DNA of 64,000 nucleotides from Fodinibacter luteus (GTDB lineage Bacteria > Actinomycetota > Actinomycetes > Actinomycetales > Dermatophilaceae): contig NZ_BAABGM010000015.1 of assembly GCF_039541575.1 (NCBI RefSeq), positions 282,013-346,012 of the forward strand, read 5' to 3'. The position numbers and the translations under genes are program-made. How positions within the stretch are numbered: position 1 is the first letter of the stretch; each line of letters opens with the position of its first letter. Below the pieces are notes generated by a model, which saw only the letters and a program-made list of their open reading frames with translations, searched no databases and was not told the DNA's origin. This document shows, piece by piece, positions 35,705 through 45,200 of this stretch.

Positions 35705-37348
35705 TCAGGCGCGGATGACGGCGAGCACCGCGTCGCGCACCCGCTCCATCGTGGCGGCGTCGGCGGCCTCGACGTTGAGGCGCAGCAGCGGCTCGGTGTT
35801 GGAGGCGCGCAGGTTGAGCCACCACATGGGGTCACTGTCGCTGCCACTGCCGGCGTGGGTGAGGGTGAGGCCGTCGAGCTCGTCGGTCGTGACGCCCTGG
35901 TCGGCGGCCCAGCCGCGCACGGCGTCGGTGGCGGCACTGGAATCGGTGACGGTCGAGTTGATCTCGCCCGACGCGGCGTACCGGTGCAGGTCGGCCATGA
36001 CGGTGCTCAGCGGTGCGTCCTGCTCGCCGAGGGCCGCGAGCGTGTGCATCGCCGCGAGCATGCCGGTGTCGGCGAACCAGAAGTCGCGGAAGTAGTAGTG
36101 CGCGCTGTGCTCGCCGCCGAACACCGCGTCGTGCCGCGCCATCTCGGCCTTGATGAAGGAGTGGCCCACGCGGGTGCGCACGGCGCGGGCACCGGTGGCG
36201 GCGATGACCTCGGGGACCTGCGCGGAGCAGATGACGTTGTGCACGACGGCGACGTCGGATGCCGTGGCACCGGTTGCGACCGCGCGTGCCACCTCGCGAC
36301 GGGCGATGAGGGCGGTGATCGCGCTGGGGCTCACCGGTTCGCCGCGCTCGTCGACGACGAAGCACCGGTCGGCGTCACCGTCGAAGGCGAGCCCGAGGTC
36401 GGCACCGTGCTGTCGGACGGCGTGCTGGAGGTCGACGAGGTTGCGCGGGTCGAGCGGGTTCGCCTCGTGGTTCGGGAAGCTGCCGTCGAGCTCGAAGTAG
36501 AGGGGGACGACGTCGAGGGGGAGCTTCTCCAGGCCTGCGGCGGTGCCGAGCACGGCTGGGACGGTGAGGCCCCCCATGCCGTTGCCGGCGTCGACCACGA
36601 TATTGAGGGGCCGGATGGCGCTGAGGTCGACGAGGCCGCGGAGGAAGGCGGCGTAGTCGCGGAGGAGGTCGCGCTCGATGAGGATGCCGGGGGCGTGGGT
36701 TGCGTCGGACGGGACGGCGTCCGCGGCAGGCGAGGCGACGGCATCCGCGGCAGGCGACCCGGCGGCAGCCGAGGCCCGTGACGGGACGGCATCCGCGGCA
36801 GGCGACCCCGCGGCATCCGCGAGAGGCGACCCCGCGGCATCCGCGGCGGGGGACGGGACGGCAGCCGGGGCAGGTGACGGGGCGGCAGCCGGGGCAGGTG
36901 AGGGGACGGCATCCGTCGCGGCACCGTCGAGGATCTGCTCGGCGAGCCTTCGGACGTCGGCGAGCCCGGTGTCCTGCCCGACCGGGCGGGCGCCGGCGCG
37001 GCAGAGCTTGATGCCGTTGTACTCGGCGGGGTTGTGGCTGGCAGTGAACATGGCGCCGGGCAGGTCGAGGGCGCCGCTCGCGTAGTAGAGGCCGTCGGTG
37101 CTCGCGAGGCCGATGAGGGTGACGTCGACGCCGCGGCTGCGGGCACCGTCGGCGAAGGCGGCGCTGAGGGCGGGGCTCGAGTCGCGCATGTCGTGCCCGA
37201 TGACGATGCCGGGTGCCCCCTCCGCGCGCACGACGACCTCTGCGAAGGCGGCGCCCAAGGCGCGGGTGACGCGTTCGTCGAGCTGGTCGGGGACGGTGCC
37301 GCGCACGTCGTAGGCCTTGACGACGTCGGCGAGGGAGGTGGCGGTCAC
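35705..37348 (-). CDS. manB: Phosphomannomutase/phosphoglucomutase with repeat insertion
   Basis: 547 residues from GTG 37348. It interconverts mannose-6-P and mannose-1-P (and glucose phosphates). The catalytic phosphoserine is S104 in TASHNPAEYNGIK, the metal-binding loop FDGDADR lies at 322-328, and the sugar-binding GGEHSAHYYF and C-terminal phosphate-binding RASNTEP loops are present. Between domains I and II it carries about 77 extra residues (143-219) of Ala/Pro/Ser/Asp tandem repeat, absent from the about 455-residue family norm. It feeds GDP-mannose and hence GDP-fucose. Neighbours match the M. tuberculosis pmmA locus. Confidence 0.9.
   Translation of the reverse strand: MTATSLADVVKAYDVRGTVPDQLDERVTRALGAAFAEVVVRAEGAPGIVIGHDMRDSSPALSAAFADGARSRGVDVTLIGLASTDGLYYASGALDLPGAMFTASHNPAEYNGIKLCRAGARPVGQDTGLADVRRLAEQILDGAATDAVPSPAPAAAPSPAPAAVPSPAADAAGSPLADAAGSPAADAVPSRASAAAGSPAADAVASPAADAVPSDATHAPGILIERDLLRDYAAFLRGLVDLSAIRPLNIVVDAGNGMGGLTVPAVLGTAAGLEKLPLDVVPLYFELDGSFPNHEANPLDPRNLVDLQHAVRQHGADLGLAFDGDADRCFVVDERGEPVSPSAITALIARREVARAVATGATASDVAVVHNVICSAQVPEVIAATGARAVRTRVGHSFIKAEMARHDAVFGGEHSAHYYFRDFWFADTGMLAAMHTLAALGEQDAPLSTVMADLHRYAASGEINSTVTDSSAATDAVRGWAADQGVTTDELDGLTLTHAGSGSDSDPMWWLNLRASNTEPLLRLNVEAADAATMERVRDAVLAVIRA
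36692..36922 (-). repeat. In-frame tandem repeat inside manB
   Basis: Degenerate units of about 21-27 bp containing GGCATCCGCGGCAGGCGACCC-like sequence (shown in plus sense in the pieces GACGGCATCCGCGGCAGGCG). All indels preserve the frame. Translated it gives repeated ADAVPSPA / ADAAGSPA blocks. Confidence 0.85.
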
Positions 37349-37465
37349 GGCAGGTGAGCCTACGGGAGGGTGCGGGCAGGTCGCAGGGATGCCGTGGGGG
37401 TCGGGCGTCCTCGCGGTTCTGCTGTCAGCGAACAACCGTAAACAGTGGCAAACTCCGGCTTGTGC

Positions 37466-37481
37466 TCGTACGTTTGTTCTA
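37466..37481 (+). promoter_or_regulatory. Probable LexA (SOS) box upstream of DUF222-HNH gene
   Basis: TCGTACGTTTGTTCTA matches the actinobacterial LexA box TCGAACNNNNGTTCGA at 10 of 12 defined positions. It ends 13 bases before the ATG at 37495, in a locally AT-rich stretch. Genes of the related 13E12/DUF222 group are known LexA targets in M. tuberculosis. Confidence 0.6.
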
Positions 37482-37494
37482 ATAATCTCCTCTC

Positions 37495-39180
37495 ATGGCC
37501 ACCGTTATCGCCTTCTCCCCCGACACCGGCACCCTGCCGGTTGTCGCCGGGGTGGCGCGGGTCCACGAGGTGCTCGACGGCGTCGGCACCGGCGCGGTGG
37601 GCCACGTGACGGGGCACGACGTCGCCGAGGCCGACCGGGCGATCGCTCGGCTCGAGGCGCTGCGTCTGAGGCTGGTCGCCGCTGCGGACCGGCAGGATGC
37701 CGCGTCGCAGGCGGGCATGACCGGCACCCCCGCGTGGCTCGCGTCGCACACGCGCTCGTGGGGCGGGAAGGCCGCGGCGGACGTCTCGCTCGCCACCGCG
37801 CTCGAGGAGTCGCTGCCGCTGACCAAGCAGGCCCTCGCCGAGGGTGCCTTGAGCACGGCACACGCGTCGGTCATCGCGTCGGCGGTGTCGCGCATGCCGG
37901 AGACGATGACCGAGGAGGAGCGGCACAAGGTGGAGTCGTCGCTCGTGGCGCTGGCGCGGCGGGTCGACCCTGCTCGGCTGCGCCGGGAAGCGCGTCGGGC
38001 CCTGGCCGCGGCGGAGCGATCAGCCGAGGAGTCCGCGGCCCACGAGGACGGCGAGCTACGGTCCGAGGAGGCTCGTGCCGAGGCGCGGGTGCGGCTGACG
38101 ATGCACGACAACCAGGACGGCACGGTCACCGGTCACTTCACGGTCCCGGCGCTGGCGGCGTCGATCCTGCGCAAGGTGATCCAGCAGATGGCCTCTCCTC
38201 GGCGGCAGGGGCCGGGCGGTTCGGGCTCCGAGGCGGGTGCCGCCGGCGGGCGGGGCGATGGGTGTTCGAGCGGCGCGTCGTCGTCCGGCGGAGGGTTCGG
38301 CGGGGCAGGCTCCGACTCCGAGCCTCAGCCCGCCTCCGACTCTGGCTGTGGCTCTCGCTCCGGCTCCGGGGATGGGAAGGAGCGCTCCTCCGGGGCGGGC
38401 TCCGACTCCGAGCCTCAGCCCGCCTCCGACTCTGGCTGTGGCTCTCGCTCCGGCTCCGGCTCCGGCTCCGGGGATGGGAAGGAGCGCCCTTCCGGGGCGG
38501 GCTCCGACACCGACGCGGCGTCCGACCTCTTCGATGGCACCGGGGGTGGGCGGGGCGACCTCCCGCCCGAGAGCAGCTCGGCCGGAGCGGCATTCGGGAA
38601 GACCGCTCGTCGTGACGGTGCAGCATCCGGGCGCGGTGAGAGCGCCACAGGATGGGGTGGCTTCGACTGGGCCCAGCGACAGGGGCAGGCGTTCGTCGAG
38701 CTGCTCGAGCACCTCGACACCGAACGACTCAACGGCAAGGTGGCCGCGACAGTCGTCGTCACCATCGACCACGACCGGCTGATCGAGAGCCTCGGCGCCG
38801 CGCACCTCGACACCGGCCATGACCTGTCGGCGAGCGAGGCCCGGCGATTGGCCTGCTCCGCGGGGATCCTGCCCGCGGTGCTGGGTGGGACGTCGTTGCC
38901 GCTCGACCTCGGGCGCGTCAACCGGTTCTTCAGTGAGGCACAGCGGGTTGCACTCGCCACGACGTACGAGGAGTGCGCCGCTGAGGGATGCGACCGGCCA
39001 TATGCCTGGTGCGAGCTGCACCACGAGGACCCGTGGGCGAAGGGCGGCCGCACCGACCTCCACCTCGCCGTGCCCTTGTGCGGCTTCCACCATCGGCGAG
39101 CCCACGACCCCCGGTACGAGGCGACGATCCGGACGGGTTCCGACTGCCGCAAGTCCCTCGTGCTGCGCCGACGGCCATGA
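37495..39180 (+). CDS. DUF222 domain HNH endonuclease (13E12-type)
   Basis: 561 residues from ATG 37495. The N-terminal DUF222 region includes HDVAEADRAIARLEALRLRL and EGALSTAHASVIASAV. The C-terminal HNH module is CDRPYAWCELHHEDPWAKGG, then TDLHLAVPLCGFHHRRAHD, with the expected paired His and Cys ligands. In between (about 235-390) is a Gly/Ser/Asp-rich insertion with two near-identical copies of GAGSDSEPQPASDSGCGSRS. These proteins occur as multicopy families in actinobacteria; their biological role is unsettled. It is inserted between manB and DUF3499, which are adjacent in M. tuberculosis. A LexA-type box precedes it. Confidence 0.85.
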   Translation: MATVIAFSPDTGTLPVVAGVARVHEVLDGVGTGAVGHVTGHDVAEADRAIARLEALRLRLVAAADRQDAASQAGMTGTPAWLASHTRSWGGKAAADVSLATALEESLPLTKQALAEGALSTAHASVIASAVSRMPETMTEEERHKVESSLVALARRVDPARLRREARRALAAAERSAEESAAHEDGELRSEEARAEARVRLTMHDNQDGTVTGHFTVPALAASILRKVIQQMASPRRQGPGGSGSEAGAAGGRGDGCSSGASSSGGGFGGAGSDSEPQPASDSGCGSRSGSGDGKERSSGAGSDSEPQPASDSGCGSRSGSGSGSGDGKERPSGAGSDTDAASDLFDGTGGGRGDLPPESSSAGAAFGKTARRDGAASGRGESATGWGGFDWAQRQGQAFVELLEHLDTERLNGKVAATVVVTIDHDRLIESLGAAHLDTGHDLSASEARRLACSAGILPAVLGGTSLPLDLGRVNRFFSEAQRVALATTYEECAAEGCDRPYAWCELHHEDPWAKGGRTDLHLAVPLCGFHHRRAHDPRYEATIRTGSDCRKSLVLRRRP

Positions 39181-39293
39181 CCCCTCCCCCGCTGCTGACG
39201 CACGCCCGCTTCCGACGTCGGCCGAGCCTGGGCGCTCGAGCCGAACGTCCGCGTCTTCGCCATCGTGCCTCGACTTTCGCGCCTCGGCCTTCC

Positions 39294-39374
39294 GGTGTCG
39301 GCCTTCGCGCTCGGGGTCCGGGTGTCGGCCTTCGCGCTCGGATTCCGGGAGTCCGCCTTCGCGCTCGCGGTGCG
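39294..39374 (+). repeat. Three 27-bp tandem repeats
   Basis: Units start at 39294, 39321 and 39348 with the core GTCGGCCTTCGCGCTCGG; the third unit is more diverged. They lie in the gene-poor gap between the DUF222 gene and the 130-bp repeats; no product is assigned. Confidence 0.85.
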
Positions 39375-39480
39375 GCCGTCGGCGGTTCGGGGTGTGGTGT
39401 TCGCGCCTCGACGTGCGGGGGTCGGGCGACGCGGGCAAGCGCTCGAGCTCACCTCCGGCGATACGCCTTCGCCCGCTTCG

Positions 39481-39870
39481 GCGCCCTCCTGGGCCGTGCG
39501 GTGCGTCCGGGGCGATCTTCTCTCAGCCCTCGGCGCTGCCGCGCAGCACGCGCAGGTGGCCGCGGCGGACCTCACCGACGACGACAGCGGGCGCCGCGTC
39601 CACGGGCTCGGCGCCCTCCTGGGCCGCGCGGTGCGTCCGGGGCGATCTTCTCTCAGCCCTCGGCGCTGCCGCGCAGCACGCGCAGGTGGCCGCGGCGGAC
39701 CTCACCGGCGACGACAGCGGGCGCCGAGTCCACGGGCTCGGCGCCCTCTTGGGCCGCGCGGTGCGTCCGGGGCGATCTTCTCTCAGCCCTCGGCGCTGCC
39801 GCGCAGCACGCGCAGGTGGCCGCGGCGGACCTCACCGGCGACGACAGCGGGTGCCGAGTCCACGGGCTCG
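39481..39870. repeat. Three 130-bp tandem repeats containing the DUF3499 gene end
   Basis: Units begin at 39481, 39611 and 39741, each starting GCGCCCTCYTGGGCCG, with only a few substitutions between them. The unit nearest DUF3499 (39741-39870) contains that gene's last about 29 codons and stop. The two outer units are extra copies of the same 3' end plus about 40 bp downstream DNA. The whole 39181-39782 gap otherwise holds no gene I can support. Confidence 0.95.
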
Positions 39871-40157
39871 GGGCTCGCGGTTCGGGGCCGCCCGGCCTCG
39901 CGCACGGCATCCGCGAGGGCGAGGAGGTCGTCGCTGCTCGGCTGGGGCTCCGGGTAGTCGGTGATGAGGCGCACGACGTCCCAGCCCCGAGGGGCCGTGA
40001 GGCGGGTGGCGTGCTCGGAGCAGAGGTCGTAGGTGTGGGGCTCCGCATAGGTCGCCAACGGGCCCAGGACGGCCGCCCGGTCGGAGTACACGTAGGTCAA
40101 GGTGGCCACCGCGGGCTGGCGGCAGGCCGTCTTGGAGCACCGACGCGACAAGTTCAC
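39783..40157 (-). CDS. DUF3499 family protein
   Basis: 124 residues from ATG 40157. MNLSRRCSKTACRQPAVATL, then TYVYSDRAAVLGPLATYAEP and HTYDLCSEHATRLTAPRGW, is the DUF3499 signature, with Cys7/Cys12 and a C-x2-H pair suggesting a small zinc-binding fold. The C-terminal tail (PVDSAPAVVAGEVRRGHLRV LRGSAEG) lies in a 130-bp tandem repeat and is not part of the conserved domain. Orthologue position equals Rv3258c, next to the zincin-like gene, which is divergent. Function unknown. Confidence 0.85.
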   Translation of the reverse strand: MNLSRRCSKTACRQPAVATLTYVYSDRAAVLGPLATYAEPHTYDLCSEHATRLTAPRGWDVVRLITDYPEPQPSSDDLLALADAVREAGRPRTASPEPVDSAPAVVAGEVRRGHLRVLRGSAEG

Positions 40158-40225
40158 GCCAACGACTCTAGGCCGAGCTGCCGACCGCCCGGCGTAGGCA
40201 CGCCGCAGTCGCCGCTCCTCACCTT

Positions 40226-40333
40226 CGCGAGTCAGCTACCACGCCCCGCCAACGCGAGTCAACTACCACGCCCCGCCAACGCAAGTCAGCCACCACGCCC
40301 CGCCAACGCGAGTCAGCCACCACACCCACCATC
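40226..40333 (+). repeat. Four 27-bp tandem repeats between DUF3499 and zincin-like genes
   Basis: Units start at 40226, 40253, 40280 and 40307, with the core CGCGAGTCAGCYACCACGCC. They are contiguous with no spacers, so this is not a CRISPR array. They fill most of the divergent intergenic region and lie 40-150 bp from the start of the zincin-like gene. Confidence 0.92.
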
Positions 40334-40372
40334 GCGAGCTCGGCCCGTGCCGCACGTCGTAGCATTCCGGAC

Positions 40373-40792
40373 GTGCCCCACCCGCGACGCCGAGACCGCC
40401 ATGGCCGCGGCCTGCGGGGTCCGTTGGCCTGGCCAGCCGTGCCGATCATGGAGAGCCGCCGCTCCCGGTTCGACTCGCTCGTGCTCGACGCTGCCGACCG
40501 GGTGCGCCCGCACCTCGGGAGCCGCTACGCCGAGCTCGAGTTCGCCGTGGAGGACGTGCCACCGCAGGACCCCGCACCCTGGGAGGAGCAGACGGCACCG
40601 CTCGGGCGGCTGCTGCGCGGCACCGCCACGAGGGCGCACCGAGTCGTCGTGTACCGGCGACCCGTGGAGGCGCGGGCCCAGGACGACCTCGACCTGGCCG
40701 ACATCGTCCGCGAGGTCGTCACCGAGCAGGTGGCCGCGCTCCTCGGGGTTCCTCCGCACGAGATCGACCCGAGCATCGATCCCGACACCTGA
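40373..40792 (+). CDS. Zincin-like (metallopeptidase-family) protein without HExxH
   Basis: 139 residues from GTG 40373. The RDRHGRGLRGPL start, RFDSLVLDAADRV, then LEFAVEDVPP and HRVVVYRRPVEARAQDDLDL followed by ADIVREVVTEQVAALLG, are the conserved blocks of the actinobacterial branch of the Zincin_1 family (Rv3259-like position). The place where HExxH would occur reads REVVTEQVAAL, so it is unlikely to be a zinc protease. It is divergent from DUF3499 and convergent with the DUF5719 gene (10 bp between stops). Confidence 0.78.
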   Translation: MPHPRRRDRHGRGLRGPLAWPAVPIMESRRSRFDSLVLDAADRVRPHLGSRYAELEFAVEDVPPQDPAPWEEQTAPLGRLLRGTATRAHRVVVYRRPVEARAQDDLDLADIVREVVTEQVAALLGVPPHEIDPSIDPDT

Positions 40793-40802
40793 CGCCCGCG
40801 GC

Positions 40803-42293
40803 TCACGGCAGGGGGAAGGCGCGGCTCACGGCGGAGGTGACGACGCTCTCCTGCAAGGGCATCGACGAGAGAAGTCGTTCCGGCCCGCTCCCCTGCGAGC
40901 TGAGCACGGTGCCGCGCAGCTCCCCGCTGCCAGTGGTCCGGCGCACCCAGACCGACTCCGCGACGTCGAGCGGCACGATCGCGACCCGGTCGGACAGCAG
41001 GTCGACGGAGCGGGTGCGCGGCGTGCCGTCGATGACGGTGACGACCTCGGCCGTCACGTTCCCGCCCGTCGCGACGAGGTGCAGGCTGCGGTCGACGTCC
41101 GCGACGGGCTCCACCGCGGCACCCGCCAGCGAGCGCACCCCGTCCACGGCCCCCGACCACGCGAACTCGCCCGGCGCGGAGCCGTCCCCGACCCGGCTCA
41201 GCACCGAGCCGACGACCGGCACGTCCGACCGCAGCATGACGGCATACGTGCCGGTGGGGACACCCTCGAGGGTGAGCTCGCCGACCGAGCCCGCGGCCGC
41301 GGTCAGCACGGTGTCGCCGGATGCCGGCACGAGGCCGTCGCCACCGAGCACGGTGACGCGGACGACGGCATCCTGCTCGCCGGGGACGGCGACCCGCACG
41401 GTCGTCGCGCCGCCGCCGACCACCGCAGCGGGCACGACCTGCACGGTTGCGGGCTGCGCGATCGGCGCGGTCGTCTCGGCGCCGAGCGCGGTGCTGCCCT
41501 CGATCCAGGTGTCGGTGAGGGTCGCCTGGATGCCGCCGCCGTCGGCGCGCACGTGCACCGCGGGCATGGTCTCCGCAGCGGCCCGGGCGTCGAGGAGCAG
41601 GCTGACCCGCCCGCCCGGGGGGACGGTCTCGACGACGGGGGCACCGAGCGGTCCGGCGGCGCCGTGGACGGTGACGTCGGTCGTCACGGGGTTGTCGCCG
41701 GGGTTGGTGAGCACGAGCCGCTCCTGGCGACCCGGCCCCGCGCCGCCGCCGAGCAGCCAGAGGTCGGACCCGCCGGCGGCGCAGGGCACGGTGACGAGCC
41801 CGCGGAGGTCCTTGCCGTCGGCCCGCCACTCCTGGGTGCCGGCGACCGCGGGGGCAAGGGCGCCCGTGCCCGTGAGCCGGACGGCGGCGGCACCCTCGAG
41901 CGGGGCCGTCGCTGCGCCGGGGCGCGTGTCGACGGTGAGCACCTTGGCCTTCCCGGCCACGGCGACGAGGGCACCCTCACCCGTGGCCGGCAACGGGAGG
42001 AGCTCCTCGGGGCCCGTGGCGGCGGTCAGAGCGGCCGGCACCTCGACGTCGTCGACGCCCGGGATGCCGCTCAGCTCGGGCCCCGGGCAGACCTGGACGA
42101 CCCGGGTGGCGAGCGCGGAGCCGACGACCGACACGTCCTCGTCCCCGCTCGCGGACACGAGGTCGAGGTCGAGGGGGTGCGCCGCAGCCAGGGCGACGAC
42201 ACCGACCGCGGCACCCGAGGCGAGGACGACGCGGGTGAGTCCGGCAGCGTTGAGCCGGCGGAGGGCTCCGCCCACCCGGTTCAGGCCCTTCAT
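40803..42293 (-). CDS. DUF5719 family envelope protein
   Basis: 496 residues from ATG 42293. One N-terminal membrane anchor (TRVVLASGAAVGVVALAAA, about 19-37) precedes a beta-rich extracytoplasmic region with VCPGPELSG and GGGAGPGRQERLVLTNPGDN, then PVTTDVTVHGAAGPLGAP and a repeated Ig/jelly-roll-like pattern. This matches DUF5719. ATG overlaps the stop of the giant upstream glycosyltransferase (ATGA), and the two genes are constant neighbours in actinobacteria, so the protein is probably a periplasmic partner in the same cell-wall pathway. The start via the longer frame to 42512 has no support. Confidence 0.8.
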   Translation of the reverse strand: MKGLNRVGGALRRLNAAGLTRVVLASGAAVGVVALAAAHPLDLDLVSASGDEDVSVVGSALATRVVQVCPGPELSGIPGVDDVEVPAALTAATGPEELLPLPATGEGALVAVAGKAKVLTVDTRPGAATAPLEGAAAVRLTGTGALAPAVAGTQEWRADGKDLRGLVTVPCAAGGSDLWLLGGGAGPGRQERLVLTNPGDNPVTTDVTVHGAAGPLGAPVVETVPPGGRVSLLLDARAAAETMPAVHVRADGGGIQATLTDTWIEGSTALGAETTAPIAQPATVQVVPAAVVGGGATTVRVAVPGEQDAVVRVTVLGGDGLVPASGDTVLTAAAGSVGELTLEGVPTGTYAVMLRSDVPVVGSVLSRVGDGSAPGEFAWSGAVDGVRSLAGAAVEPVADVDRSLHLVATGGNVTAEVVTVIDGTPRTRSVDLLSDRVAIVPLDVAESVWVRRTTGSGELRGTVLSSQGSGPERLLSSMPLQESVVTSAVSRAFPLP

Positions 42294-45200
42294 CGCGCAC
42301 CCACCCGGGACTCGCGACGGCCGAAGGGGACGGCGAGGAAGGCGAGGGCGAGGACGGCCACGACCTGGCCCACGTGCCACCAGAACGCGGGGTCGGCGAC
42401 GGTGATCGTGAGCCGACTGCTGCCCGGGGGCAGCTCGAACGTGGGGGTGGCGGTCCCGGCGACGGGTGCGAGCACGACGCCGTCGGCCGTCACGACCGCG
42501 TGCTCGGCCCACCCCTGCGGTTCGGCGACGACGAGGCGACCGCCCTCGGGGGCGTCGACGGTCGTGGAGGTCGCGGCGTGCTGGCCGGTGGTCGTCACGA
42601 GCGAGGGTGCACCGGAATCGGTCTCGAGCCGAAGGCGAGGCGGCGCGACGAGCGCCTGGTCACCGCCGGTGGGGCTGACCCGCCACATCTCCCAACCGTC
42701 GCGCGGGGCGATGCGCTGCAGTCCCTCGGTGGCGTCGAGGCGGCGGGTGACCTCCGGGACGACGCCCGAGCGCACCGCGAGCAGGTCGGTGGCGGTGTCG
42801 GCGAACAGCGCGGAGCCGGTGGAGGCGTCGCCGAGCACGGTGCTCACCCGCTCGGCGAGCGCGCCGTCGGCGTCGGCGACCGCGGGCAGGGGGCGCACGA
42901 CGTCGGACGCCTCGCGCCCGACGAAGCGGTACCCGGCGCCCCGCTCTCCCGGGGAGACGAAGAGCGCCCGGGTGGCGAAGGCGCCCTCGGCCTGGTCGAC
43001 CGAGACCGCCGGCCGCGGGTCACGCCACGGCGCGAGCTCGGTTCCGAAGGTGGCCCAGACGACCCCGCCGGCGGAGGCGAGCACCGCGAGCACCCCGAAC
43101 GTCGCCGCCCCTCGGCGGGAGAGGGCGCGGACCCGACCGCCGGCCCGGGGCCGACGCAGTGGGATGCCGTCGAGCCCGCGGGTAAGCGCGAGGACGACGA
43201 CGAGGGCCAGTGGGAGGAGCATCGTGCCGGACCACAGGGTGATCGGCTCGCCGGCTCCGTCGACGCCGGCGGGAACGGTGCCGAGCCGGACCGACGGCGC
43301 GACGAGGGCGAGGGCGAGCAGGAGCGGCGCGAGCACGGCGAGGGAGGTGGAGGCGCTCCCCCACGCCCGGCCGCGGACGAGCGAGAGGGTGGCGACGGCG
43401 ATGAGCGGGACGGAGGTCCAGACGATGGGCGCCCCGGGGCCGCCGGTGTTGAGCAGCGCGAGCTCCCACGGCTGCGGGACGGTGCCGCCCCACTGCCCGA
43501 GCCCGGCCCCGGCGACGAGCACCGGCCACGACGCCTCGGCCGAGCGCACGAGCCACGGCCCGAGCACCATGACGGGCACGACGGCGACGACGAGGGCGTG
43601 GAGGCGCGCCCCGCGCCGCACGACGAGGATGACGAGCGCGAGGACGACGAAGAGCGCGAGGAGCACCGGCGCGAACGCCCCGAGCACGACCCCGGCGAGG
43701 GCCGTCGCGAACGCCGACGTCGCGGTCGAGCGGCGGGTGGCGAGCAGCCACAGGCCGCACGCGAGCGGCGGAAGGAGCACGAGCGCGACGAGGGCGCCGA
43801 GCCGGCCCTGCGCCACCGCGGCCGACGCCACCCCCGTCGTCGCCCAGGCCAGCGCGGCGACGCCACGGACCCACCGGGCGGCGGCGACCGGACGGAGGGC
43901 GAGGTACGCGCTCACGGCCGCGAGCGGCATCCCGAGGATGACGAGGAGGGCGGCGACGAGCCCAGCCGGCGAGGCGGGGTCGGGGACGAGAGGGAGGTGG
44001 GCGACGAGCCAGGCGGGAACGGCGAGGAGGGCCGCCGTCGGGCCCACCGGGTCGGGACCGCCGAGGCCCGCGCCGGTCCAGCCGTCGGTCCAGGCGTGCC
44101 ACAGGACGCTCGCGTCGGCGCGGTTGCCGACGAGCTCGCCCCCGCTGAGGCCCGAGCCGGCACCGGTGACCACGCCGACCCCGAGCGAACGGCCAGATGC
44201 CGCGGCGACGAGGGTGGCGGCGGCGGCGGCGAAGACCCCGGGGTGCCGGACGACCTTGGCGAACCACGAGCGCGGGGTGAGGTCGTGCGCCTCGTCGCCG
44301 ATCGGCGGGCGCGGCGAGACGAGGGCGTCGTGGACGGCATCCCCCCACTCGCTGAGCACGGCACGACGTGGCTCGAAGAGCTGGCGCAGATCGCGACGGC
44401 CGACCTCGCGGCGGTGCCGGGTGCGCCAGCGCGAGGCGGTGCCGCGGAAGGGGTCGAGCGAGGCGATGGACGACAGCTCGGCCCAGGCGGCGCGCGGCCG
44501 CTTGAGGAGCAGCAGGCCGGCCGCGGCGAGGACGGAGGTGACGGCGATCCACAGGGCGAGGAAGGGCACGGCCCACCACGGGGCCCGGGCCAGGGCGACA
44601 CGGCGGGCGGCGCGACGGCGGGCCGGGGTCGAGGCGGCGCCGACGGCCACACCGGGGGCGGTGCGCATCCGTGCCGTCGGGACGACGACGACGCGCCGGC
44701 CGGCGTTGTGGGCGCGCCAGCCGAGGTCGAGGTCGGCGCCGACGTCGCCGAACGAGGTCTCCCACCCGCGCAGGGCGACGAGCAGCTCGCGCTCGACGAG
44801 CGACCCGGCGAACGGTGCGGCGAGGGCGTCGGTCATCCGGTCGTACTGGCCCTGGTCGGGCTCACCGGGGGTGGGGCGCCCCAGGAGGCGTCCGCCGCGG
44901 GTCGTGCGGATCGACATGGCGCGCAGCAGGTGGGGCTGCTCGGCGTCGACGTGCTTCGGGGCGACGAGGCCGGTGGAGCGCGAGCGCCGCCACGTGTCCA
45001 CGAGCGCGACGAGGGCGCCGGGCTCGGGGGTGGTTCCGACGGGGAGCAGCCAGGCCAGGGTCGTGGGGATGCCGTCGAGGTCGTGCGGGAGGAGGGCACG
45101 GTGGGCCACGGCGCGCAACGGGGCGCGGCGGTCGGCGGCCTGGACGGTGATGGGGACGCGATGGGTGCGGCGGGCCTGCTCGACGACGGCGGCGACGTCC

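Noticed and set aside
40226..40333. Candidate CRISPR array
   Set aside because: The 27-bp units are directly contiguous without unique spacers and no cas genes are nearby; it is a minisatellite.
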